DNA from: CAYTSA01 sp964440345
GTDB taxonomy: Bacteria > Desulfobacterota > Desulfovibrionia > Desulfovibrionales > Desulfovibrionaceae
Length of the DNA stretch: 20,907 nt
Assembly: GCA_964440345.1 (NCBI GenBank)
Contig: CAYTSA010000070.1
Coordinates: forward strand, 1 to 20,907
Direction: 5' to 3'
Shown here: piece after piece, positions 14,199 through 20,907 of the stretch
Position numbering within the stretch: the first letter of the stretch is position 1
How the letters are laid out: every line of letters starts with the position of its first letter
Notes under the pieces: model-generated
What the model was told of the DNA's origin: nothing
Database searches by the model: none
Seen by the model: only the letters and a program-made list of their open reading frames with translations
Made by a program: the position numbers and the translations under genes

Positions 14199-16604
14199 AT
14201 GTCAGCACAGAGTCCCCAGATTGTTGTCGCCGGCGCGGGTGTGGGCGGTTTGCGGGCGGCCCTGGACCTGGCCGAGACTGGCTACGAAGTGTTGTTGCTG
14301 GACCGGGAGCAGGCCACGGGCGGGTTGCTGCAGCAGCTGGACCGGCAGTTTCCCACAGACCTGTGCGGCATGTGCCGCATGCTGCCCATGCTGGACCGGG
14401 ACGCAGGCGCGCAAGCCTGCATGCGGCGGGGCTTTTTCCACAAAAATATTCAGTTTTTGCCCGGGGCGGAAATCGCCGGCGTGTCCGGCTCGCCCGGGCG
14501 GCTGCACGTGACCGTGAAGCAGGCTGGAGCCGGCCCAGCCGGCCTGGATGACGGGGAAAAGGAGCATAATTTCGCTGACGTGGCCGGAGTGCTGCTGGCC
14601 TATGGCCCGCCCCTGTATGACCCGGCAACGACGGATGTATACGGCGGCGGCGTATTGCCGGACGTGGTCGCCGCTCTGGAGTATGAGCGGCTGTGCAGCG
14701 GCCTTGGACTCCCGCAAGGAAAGCTGCTGCGGCCCTCCAACTGCAAGCCGGTGCAGTCCGCCGCCTGGATACAGTGCGTGGGCTCGCGGAATTTAGCCAT
14801 TGGCGCAGGACATTGCTCCAGCGCCTGCTGCATGTTTGCGCTCAAGGAAGCGCGCATGGCCCGGGAGCGCGGGGTGGAGGCGACGATTTTTTACATGGAC
14901 ATGCGCACCCAGGGCCGGGACTACCAGCGCTACCGGGACGAGGCCGAGGCCATGGGCGTGCGCCTGGTGCGCTGCCGGCCGCATAGCACGGAGCTGGACG
15001 ACGCAGGCCGCGTGCGCATCAGTTACATGGACGCAGAGGGCAGGCAGGTGGACGCGTCGTTCGACCTGGTCGTGCTCTCCACCGGCAAGCGGCCGGATGC
15101 GGCGCTCCCAGAGTTTGCCCGGCAGGAGGGCGTCGTGGTAGTGGACCCGGACCTGGGCCTGAAGGACATAGCAACGACGTTGACTCTGGCCTCTGCGGCT
15201 GCTGCGCAGCTGGCCGCCATGGCCCGCAGGGCAGGCGCGGCGCCGGCTGCAGAACACAGCGGGCTGAGCCCTGAGCTGCAAGACCGCCTTTTCGCGCTGG
15301 AGCCAGAGCGGCCGGCTCTCGCCACTGCGGATGACCAGGAGGCGGCAGGACCGGACGTCAACCAGCGCGGGCTGGTGCTAGGAGGCGGCCCGGCAGGGGT
15401 GGCCGCAGCCCTGGCCCTGGCCGGGCAGGGAGCGGACGTGACGTTGGTGGAACGGTCCAAAGCGCTGGGCGGCAACCTGAACCGCATCCGCGGGGAAGCA
15501 GGGGAGGCTGTGCGCGCCTTGCTGGCCGAGGCGCAGGCGTCTCAGAAAATAGAGTTGCGGCTCAACACAGAGCTGGCCCGGCACAAAGGCCGGGCCGGCC
15601 GGTTTATCGCCGGGTTGCGGCCTGCAGATGATCCCGCGGCGCCGGTGGAGCAGCTGGAGCATGGCGCGATCATCCTGGCCACGGGAGGAGGAGCGGCGGC
15701 CATAGAGCGATACAGCTTTGGGGCGGACGAGAAGATCATCGACCAGATAGCCTTTCAAGAGCGCTTGCAGGCTCCGGATTTTGACGCCGCAGCCCTGCAG
15801 AGCGTGGTCATGGTCCAATGTGCAGGCACGCGGGAGGAGCCGCGCAATTACTGCTCAAAAATGTGTTGCGCCAAGGCGCTGGACCTGGCGCTGGAACTGC
15901 TGGACAAGAACCCGCAGGCGCGCGTCACCGTGCTCTATCGAGACATGATGACCTGGGGCGGGCAGGAGAAACTGTATACCGAGGCCCGGCGCCGCGGGGT
16001 GCGTTTTGCGGCGTTTGATGTGACGGACAAACCAATTGTGGAGGCTGGGCCCTCAGTACGGTATAAAGACCCTGTGCTGCGCGAGGACGTGGAGGCGGCG
16101 CCGGACCTGGTGGTGCTGGCCGGCGGGGTCGCGCCCAACGAAAGTTCCGGGCTGGCGGCAATGTTACGGCTGTCATTAACCGAAGACGGTTTCATCCAGG
16201 AGGCTGACCCCAAGTGGCGGCCCGTGGACACGGGCAGAGAAGGCGTTTTTGCCGCTGGCCTGGTCAAAGGGCCGGTGAACGCCTGGGAGGCCATGGCCGA
16301 GGGCCGGGCCGCGGCCCAGCGGGCCATGCGGCTGCTCTCCCGGGAACGCGTTCCCATTGCCCGGGTGACGGCTCGGGTGAGAGCTTCGCTCTGCTCCCGG
16401 TGCGAAATGTGCCTGTCCGCCTGCCCCTACGAGGCCAGGTATATGGACCCAGACGACGGCTATGCTGCGGTGGACCCGGTTGCCTGCCAGGGGTGCGGGG
16501 CCTGTGTGGCCGCCTGTCCCAACGCCGCCTCAGTGCTGGGCGGGTACGAAGGCCAGGGCTTGCTGGCCTCACTGGATAAGGCGCTGGACGGCGTTTTTGA
16601 CTAG
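14199..16604 (+). CDS. Double HdrA-like protein: two FAD domains and a C-terminal 2[4Fe-4S] ferredoxin
   Basis: At 801 residues this is two HdrA-type flavin modules in a row. Module 1 has GAGVGG (12-17), LDRQFPTDLCGMCRMLP (47-63) and the WIQCVGSRN...HCSSACCM block (190-212). Module 2 has GGGPAG (395-400) and MVQCAGTREEPRNYCSKMCC (538-557). Two ferredoxin motifs close the protein (Cys 732, 735, 738, 742 and 763, 766, 769, 773). The N-terminal Cys domain of true HdrA is missing. Relatives are QmoA/QmoB-like and other HdrA-like proteins of sulfate reducers. It could dock on HdrABC through its ferredoxin part and provide a second flavin path. AAGGAG precedes ATG 14199, 6 bp after the frhB-like stop. 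Confidence 0.9.
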   Translation: MSAQSPQIVVAGAGVGGLRAALDLAETGYEVLLLDREQATGGLLQQLDRQFPTDLCGMCRMLPMLDRDAGAQACMRRGFFHKNIQFLPGAEIAGVSGSPGRLHVTVKQAGAGPAGLDDGEKEHNFADVAGVLLAYGPPLYDPATTDVYGGGVLPDVVAALEYERLCSGLGLPQGKLLRPSNCKPVQSAAWIQCVGSRNLAIGAGHCSSACCMFALKEARMARERGVEATIFYMDMRTQGRDYQRYRDEAEAMGVRLVRCRPHSTELDDAGRVRISYMDAEGRQVDASFDLVVLSTGKRPDAALPEFARQEGVVVVDPDLGLKDIATTLTLASAAAAQLAAMARRAGAAPAAEHSGLSPELQDRLFALEPERPALATADDQEAAGPDVNQRGLVLGGGPAGVAAALALAGQGADVTLVERSKALGGNLNRIRGEAGEAVRALLAEAQASQKIELRLNTELARHKGRAGRFIAGLRPADDPAAPVEQLEHGAIILATGGGAAAIERYSFGADEKIIDQIAFQERLQAPDFDAAALQSVVMVQCAGTREEPRNYCSKMCCAKALDLALELLDKNPQARVTVLYRDMMTWGGQEKLYTEARRRGVRFAAFDVTDKPIVEAGPSVRYKDPVLREDVEAAPDLVVLAGGVAPNESSGLAAMLRLSLTEDGFIQEADPKWRPVDTGREGVFAAGLVKGPVNAWEAMAEGRAAAQRAMRLLSRERVPIARVTARVRASLCSRCEMCLSACPYEARYMDPDDGYAAVDPVACQGCGACVAACPNAASVLGGYEGQGLLASLDKALDGVFD

Positions 16605-16629
16605 CGCATTTTCGCGTTGAGAAAACGCT
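16603..16629. repeat. Imperfect palindrome at the end of the double hdrA gene
   Basis: AGCG(ca)TTTTC-gcgttga-GAAAACGCT overlaps the TAG stop. Its design resembles AGAGCATTTCA/TGAAATGCTCT at 3947-3972. No long T-run follows, only CGCTTTT, so it is at best a weak terminator or an mRNA-stabilising stem that sets the next gene apart. Confidence 0.45.
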
Positions 16630-16647
16630 CGCTTTTGAAATAAATCT

Positions 16648-16677
16648 CATTAGTTGATGTAACTACATTAGTATAAT
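16648..16677 (+). promoter_or_regulatory. Putative promoter/operator of the selenoprotein gene
   Basis: TATAAT at 16672-16677 is a perfect -10, 23 bp before the ATG at 16701. No -35 lies at the normal distance. Instead there is an inverted repeat TAGTT-gatgt-AACTA (16651-16665) flanked by two CATTAG direct repeats (16648-16653 and 16666-16671, 18 bp apart). This suits an activator or repressor site. The stretch is clearly more AT-rich than the genes on either side. Confidence 0.5.
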
Positions 16678-16700
16678 GCTCTAACCAACGGAGCTGAATC

Positions 16701-17909
16701 ATGGACAACTGTACAACAATAAAGGACTGCGCGCCGCTGCGGCCCATTGGCTCTGCGCCGGATTTGTGTCTGGCCTGCGGTACTTGTTCTGCGGGCTGTC
16801 CCATGACCGGGATTGACGGCTTTGACCCCCGGCGCATGGTCCGTCTGGCCCTGGAGGATCGCGACGAGGAGCTGGCCGGGTCCAAGCTGCCGTGGCTGTG
16901 CACCATGTGCGGCAAGTGCGAGCACGCCTGCCCTATGGGGATCAACATCATCGCCATAGTGCGGGCGGCCCGGGGGCTGGTCCCGCGGGACGACGTGCCC
17001 GGGCAGATTCATAAGGGCGTGGCCATGGCTCTGGAAACCGGCAACAACCTGGGCCTGCCGGACGAGGATTTCAAGTTTATCATTGAGGACGTGGCTGAGG
17101 AAATGGCCGGGGAAGAGGGCTACGAAGACTTCACAGCGCCCCTGGACGTCAAGGGTGCGCGGCTGTTGACCACCCTGCACAACAAACTGGTCAACACTCA
17201 AAACGAGGACCTGGTCCACTGGTGGAAGATTTTCTACAAGGCCGGCGAAACGTTCACCATTCCCGCCGCCAAATGGGAGGGCGTGAACTGGGGGCTTTTT
17301 TCCGGCAATGACGAGCACATGAAGCGTTACGTGGACAACATAGTGGAGAACATGGAGCGGCTGGAGGCGGCCGCCCTCATGTATCCGGAGTGAGGCCACG
17401 CCTACATGGCGACCCGGTCCGGGTTGCAGCAGTGGCGCCCTGAGTTTTTCGAAAAATATCAGGCTTTCACCGTCTTCGAGTTGCTGGAAGAATACATCAA
17501 CTCTGGCCGTATTGCCCTGGACAAAAGCAAAAACCCAGTCCGCGCGGCGTATCACGACCCCTGCAACTACGGCCGCAAGTCTGAGGAGAAGTTCGGCCAC
17601 GGCTATTACGAGGAGCCGCGGCGCATTATGGACGCCTGCATGGCCGACTGGGTGGATATGTTTCCAGCCCGGGGCAACCAGTATTGCTGCGGGGGCGGGG
17701 GCGGAACCATGCTGACGCCCTATGACGATGAGCGGGTGCATTACTCTCGCCGCAAAATGGAGCAGATACGCCGGGCCGGCGTGGAGCTGGTGGTGGTTCC
17801 CTGCCACAGCTGCCACGGGCAGATCAAGGCCATGGCCACGCAGTACGATATGCCGGATATGCAGGTGAAATACCTGTGGGAGGTCGTGGCCGAGGCCTTG
17901 GCGGCGTGA
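16701..17909 (+). CDS. Predicted selenoprotein: HdrD/DsrK-like Fe-S oxidoreductase with in-frame UGA (Sec231)
   Basis: HdrD/DsrK-type proteins reduce or oxidise thiol/disulfide pairs at a CCG-bound Fe-S cluster. The 402-residue product has two ferredoxin motifs (Cys 23, 26, 29, 33 and 67, 70, 73, 77), then NWGLFSGNDEHMKRY (196-210). TGA at 17391-17393 comes next, followed in the same frame by GHAYMATRSGLQQW. A complete CCG domain ends the protein (Cys288, Cys329-Cys330, Cys368, Cys371). Relatives have a Cys in a PECGHA motif exactly where the TGA stands, so selenocysteine is expected. Reading it as two genes would leave one without a catalytic domain and the other without a start region or Shine-Dalgarno. 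GGAG (16690-16693) precedes ATG. It lies 96 bp behind the seven-gene hdr operon. Confidence 0.85.
17395..17436 (+). promoter_or_regulatory. Putative bacterial SECIS element
   Basis: Directly after the TGA, GCCAC (17395-17399) can pair with GTGGC (17432-17436). Above an internal loop, GCGACCCG (17409-17416) pairs with CGGGTTGC (17420-17427), closing the loop GTC (17417-17419). The first loop base is G, 24 nt after the UGA, inside the 16-37 nt window reported for bacterial SECIS hairpins. The GGUC apex resembles that of E. coli fdhF. It would bind SelB to recode the UGA. Confidence 0.65.
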
Positions 17910-17937
17910 TCTGTTTTGCGTGGGGACAGGCCAGCGT

Positions 17938-17978
17938 TGGCGGCAGGTTGCACATGCCGCCACCGCTGTCAGGGTGGC
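17938..17978. other. Overlapping hairpins between the selenoprotein and kinase genes
   Basis: TGGCGGCA-n9-TGCCGCCA (17938-17962) is perfect. A second stem, GCCACC (17959-17964) with GGTGGC (17973-17978), shares its bases, so only one can form. They lie between convergent stop codons and have no T-run. They may act as a stop or end-protecting structure. Confidence 0.45.
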
Positions 17979-17996
17979 GCTAAGTGTTGCTCGGCG

Positions 17997-20468
17997 TCAT
18001 TCTTTTCGAATGATGTTCAATACATTCTGCAGTTCTTCAATGGCCATTGGTTTGGCGATGTACGCATCCATGCCTGCCTGCAAAAATTTTTCTCTGTCGC
18101 CGGGCATGGCGTAGGCTGTCAGAGCAATGATGGGAATACGGATGTTGTGCTCGCCGGCCTCGCCGTTGCGAATGCGTTTGGCGGTCTCCACTCCGTCCAG
18201 TACGGGCATTTGCACGTCCATGAAAACAGCGTCAATGGCATGCTGCTGCAGCATGTCCAGGGCTTGCTGGCCGTTGTTTACCGAAATAACAGTGTGTTCC
18301 AGTTTTTCCAGTATTGTGGCTGTCGCCAGGCGGGACACGTAATCGTCTTCGGCGACGAGTATGTGCAGGCCAGAGGAGAGGTTGACTTGAGGCGTCTCCT
18401 GGTCATCCTTAGTTTCTTCAGCCACGCCGAAAGGGGAGCAGAAATGGACGGTCGTTCCCACGCCTGGCTCGCTAGCTATGGAAATGCTCCCTCCCATAAG
18501 ATCGACCAGGCGCTTGGAGAGGGTCAGTCCCAGCCCGGCGCCTTGGTGGCGGCGTGTGTAGCCTTCTTGTTCCTGGCGGAATGCTTCGAAGATTCGTTCC
18601 AGATTTTCCTCTGCTATGCCCACGCCTGTGTCGCTTATGGAAAAGAGGACCCAGTAGCGTTCATCTTTACGGGGCGGCAGGGGGTGGGCTTCAACTGATA
18701 CGCGCCCGTGTTCTGTATATTTCAAGGCGTTGCCTACCAGGTTGGCCAGCACTTGCTCCAGCCTGGAGCTGTCGCCCATGAGCATCTGCCCTAGTTTGCC
18801 GTTGACGTAGAAGGTAATGGGCACGCCCTTCAGCATCGCGGCGGGGGCAAAGAGGCTTTCCATGTTTTTGAAAGTAGCTCTAATGTCAATTGTTTCATGG
18901 TTGAGTTTAAGGTTGTCGAATTCCAGCTCGGCAATGTTTAGAATGTCTTCCAGCAGCTTGGACAGGCGTCTGACAGAGGCAAGGGCCATTTCTAGGTATT
19001 CGCCTTGATCGGATGAGTTTGGCGTTGTTTTGAGGAGTTGCAGCATGCCCATGACGCCGTTGACCGGGGTCCGTATTTCGTGGCTCATATTGGCCAGAAA
19101 CAAAGATTTCTGTCTGTTGGCTTCCTGGGCTTTTTCTTCTGAGGCTTTGAGCCGTAAGTGTTCTTCGCATTTGATGACGGCCAGGGCAAAAATGGTCGCC
19201 AGCCGTTGCAGGATGTCCAAGTCGTCCTGGGTATAGGGCCTTTCAGCGTTGGCCAGCGCAATTATGCCCAGCAGCCGGCCTTTCTGCATAACCGGCAGGG
19301 AGAGAAAAGAGTGGATGGGGACGTGGCCATTGGGAACTCCAGAAGATCGCGGGTCGTCGCCGGGGGCGTTGCTCAGCACTGGCTCTTTGTTGCGCAGCAC
19401 CCATCCCCACAGGCCGGAAAACTCTTGAAGCGTGATTTTTTCTTGCGCAGGGCCAGGCCAGTCAGTCTGCGCATTTGCTACCGAGAGCAAGGTCAATGCT
19501 TCTGCGCCGGGCTCTATTTCGCCTACAAAGCCGCAGGGGCTGGAGGTAAGCTTTCGAGCCGCCTCCAGCACTTTATCAGCCGTTTCTTGAAGCGTTCTTG
19601 GGAACAGCAGCTCCTGGGCCAACACCGCCAGGCATTCACCCACGTTCTTATGATAGTTGGCTTGCTGCAGCGCCAAACGCTCTTGGGTGACGTCCCGGCT
19701 GATGGTCAGCACAGACCGCGCCTCGCCATCAGCGTTGCACTCTGGCAACAGCCTCCAGTTGTGGATGCGATTTCCCTCAGGCCCGCGGAAGGAAAACTCT
19801 GTTTCAAAAGGTTGTCGTGTGCGAAAAACTCTGTGCAAGGCTTCTTCCCATACCTGGACCGGTCGTCCAGGATAGCCGAATTCCTTGAAGGTCTTTCCCA
19901 AAAACTGGCCTGGTTGCAAGCCGGCGGCCTGGTGCACGCTTTGAGAAACAAAAAGGTATTCGCCCCGGGGATTGAAGCGCATGATGACGTCAGGCAGTCC
20001 GTCAATCAGTGTTCGCGTGGTTTCTTCCTGGTCCCGGAGCCGTTCATTGGCAGATTGCAAGGCTTCTGATTGAATTTTGTTTATTTCTATGTGGTTGAGA
20101 ACCTTTCGCACGAGAGTGGATACGTCAAACGGTTTGTTGATGAAGTCCAGAGCGCCGCCAGTAAGACCCTTGAGTTCGTTTTCCTTGGCCGCAAGGCTGG
20201 TAACAAAAATCACGGGAATATCTTTGGCCTTTGGAAGGTTGCGAATGCGTCGGCAGGTTTCGTAGCCGTCCATCACCGGCATCATGACGTCCAGGAGAAT
20301 GATGTCTGGCAGGTAGTCGCCTTCACGCAGCATTGTCAGGGCGTCATCGCCATTGACCGCCACCCGGACAAAGGCGAAATCTGACAATGCTTCGCCCAGG
20401 TGGCGGAGGCTTTCCGGCTCGTCATCGACTATAAGTATGATGGGTTTTTTTTCAGCCAGTGCTTTCAC
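17997..20468 (-). CDS. Hybrid sensor histidine kinase: REC-PAS-GAF-HisKA-HATPase-REC
   Basis: A soluble hybrid kinase of 823 residues with no membrane segment. Domains in order: receiver 1 (DD 15-16, Asp60, Thr90, Lys112), a coiled linker (about 125-150), PAS (about 150-265), GAF (about 285-435), HisKA with MSHEIRTP and phospho-His463, HATPase (N box around Asn580, DTGVG 613-617, GAGLG 643-647), then receiver 2 (Asp751, Lys806). All key residues are present. No Hpt domain is included, so the phosphorelay must use a separate Hpt or end at receiver 2. The start is GTG at 20468, overlapping the preceding stop by 4 bp (GTGA), so it is coupled to the upstream kinase; receiver 1 may take phosphate from that partner. 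The signal is unknown. Confidence 0.94.
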   Translation of the reverse strand: MKALAEKKPIILIVDDEPESLRHLGEALSDFAFVRVAVNGDDALTMLREGDYLPDIILLDVMMPVMDGYETCRRIRNLPKAKDIPVIFVTSLAAKENELKGLTGGALDFINKPFDVSTLVRKVLNHIEINKIQSEALQSANERLRDQEETTRTLIDGLPDVIMRFNPRGEYLFVSQSVHQAAGLQPGQFLGKTFKEFGYPGRPVQVWEEALHRVFRTRQPFETEFSFRGPEGNRIHNWRLLPECNADGEARSVLTISRDVTQERLALQQANYHKNVGECLAVLAQELLFPRTLQETADKVLEAARKLTSSPCGFVGEIEPGAEALTLLSVANAQTDWPGPAQEKITLQEFSGLWGWVLRNKEPVLSNAPGDDPRSSGVPNGHVPIHSFLSLPVMQKGRLLGIIALANAERPYTQDDLDILQRLATIFALAVIKCEEHLRLKASEEKAQEANRQKSLFLANMSHEIRTPVNGVMGMLQLLKTTPNSSDQGEYLEMALASVRRLSKLLEDILNIAELEFDNLKLNHETIDIRATFKNMESLFAPAAMLKGVPITFYVNGKLGQMLMGDSSRLEQVLANLVGNALKYTEHGRVSVEAHPLPPRKDERYWVLFSISDTGVGIAEENLERIFEAFRQEQEGYTRRHQGAGLGLTLSKRLVDLMGGSISIASEPGVGTTVHFCSPFGVAEETKDDQETPQVNLSSGLHILVAEDDYVSRLATATILEKLEHTVISVNNGQQALDMLQQHAIDAVFMDVQMPVLDGVETAKRIRNGEAGEHNIRIPIIALTAYAMPGDREKFLQAGMDAYIAKPMAIEELQNVLNIIRKE

Positions 20469-20907
20469 AGGGTGACTCCCAAGTCTTGTAACAGGTCATT
20501 GAGCAGTTGGAGCGCCTTCGGATAGTCAAACCTCGCCAGTGAGGATGTAATGTCGTCTAGTTGCTGCTTTGCGGAAGAACCGGCTTCGAACAGTAACGCA
20601 GTTTTTCTCGAAGTGCTTACAGCTGGATAGGCATGGGCCTCGATCTCCTGCTTCAAGCGCGACAAGGCAAGAACAACTGCCTGGTCAGCAACGTCTGCTT
20701 GCCGACGAGCTGGGGGCGGTTCTTCGCAAGGCAGGCCATTTGAAAGGGCGGGCGGGCGCTTTGCCGTATCCATGGGCAACCGCACGGTAACAGTGGCGCC
20801 TTGCTTTGGTGACGAGTGCAGCTCTATGCTTCCGCCCATGGTGTTTGCTATGAGCCAGGCTGAATATGTACCCAGCCCGGTGCCTTTGGCTTTTCCATGG
20901 GTGACGT
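20465..20907 (-). CDS. Sensor histidine kinase, C-terminal part only (runs off the window)
   Basis: The frame enters at the window end with KGTGLGTYSAWLIANTMGG, the G2 box and last helix of a histidine-kinase ATPase domain, followed by SIELHSSPKQGATVTVRLP. After it comes a tail of about 95 residues, Pro/Arg-rich first and then helical, with no receiver domain. The stop overlaps the start of the next kinase gene by 4 bp. The sensor part lies outside, so the signal cannot be inferred. Confidence 0.88.
   Translation of the reverse strand, partial: VTHGKAKGTGLGTYSAWLIANTMGGSIELHSSPKQGATVTVRLPMDTAKRPPALSNGLPCEEPPPARRQADVADQAVVLALSRLKQEIEAHAYPAVSTSRKTALLFEAGSSAKQQLDDITSSLARFDYPKALQLLNDLLQDLGVTL

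Noticed and set aside
17391..17405. Ordinary stop codon with a second separate gene starting at ATG 17406
   Set aside because: The two parts are in the same frame, the ATG at 17406 has no Shine-Dalgarno, and the 15 bp between them encode the family motif GHAY; a split into two genes explains none of this.
17907..17909. Second possible UGA read-through at the end of the selenoprotein gene
   Set aside because: The CCG domain is complete at this point and the codons after it do not resemble the family; treated as the true stop.

Overview
The window most likely comes from a strictly anaerobic, sulfate-reducing-type delta-proteobacterium close to Desulfovibrio (Desulfovibrionales). This is inferred from the large heterodisulfide-reductase-like (Hdr) gene set with MvhD, FrhB-like and DsrE-like partners, from a gene that appears to use UGA as selenocysteine, from a plant/PPi-like phosphofructokinase and from GC-rich coding sequence. 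No rRNA, tRNA, CRISPR array or complete mobile element was found.

Layout. (1) 1-2338, plus: the 3' two-thirds of cheA, entering from outside the window through a (PEPK)n/(AAKP)n linker, then a MoxR-type AAA ATPase. (2) 2527-3267, minus: a Smr-domain protein. (3) 3268-4532: about 1.26 kb without a normal gene. It holds short palindromes, a 33-codon ORF with a perfect Shine-Dalgarno, gene remnants, and a rho-independent terminator followed directly by what looks like the first 80 nt of a group II intron. (4) 4533-5279, plus: a lone periplasmic solute-binding protein with its own terminator. (5) 5358-8594, minus: phosphofructokinase, a family 2 glycosyltransferase and an HD-domain protein. (6) 8886-17909, plus: the centre of the window, dsrE-like - hdrC - hdrB - hdrA - mvhD - frhB-like - double hdrA - HdrD/DsrK-like. 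The first seven genes overlap or are closely spaced, each with a good ribosome binding site. (7) 17997-20907, minus: two translationally coupled sensor kinases, the upstream one running off the window.

Main result. Positions 16701-17393 and 17406-17909 look like two genes but are one reading frame interrupted only by TGA at 17391-17393. The TGA sits where a ...PE-x-GHA... cysteine is expected in HdrD/DsrK-type proteins. It is followed by a hairpin with a GGUC-type apex at the right distance for a bacterial SECIS element. I read it as a 402-residue selenoprotein.

How the genes may work together (inference). HdrA carries flavin and many Fe-S clusters and is the bifurcation core. HdrB/HdrC form the thiol/disulfide branch. 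MvhD and the FrhB-like flavoprotein bring electrons in or out. The double HdrA and the Sec-containing HdrD-like subunit suggest a second, unusual redox site. The DsrE-like protein suggests a persulfide or protein-thiol substrate. A perfect FNR-type box lies exactly 41.5 bp before the start site implied by a -10-like hexamer upstream of the operon, suggesting activation by an FNR/CRP-family regulator. The selenoprotein gene has its own AT-rich leader with a consensus -10.
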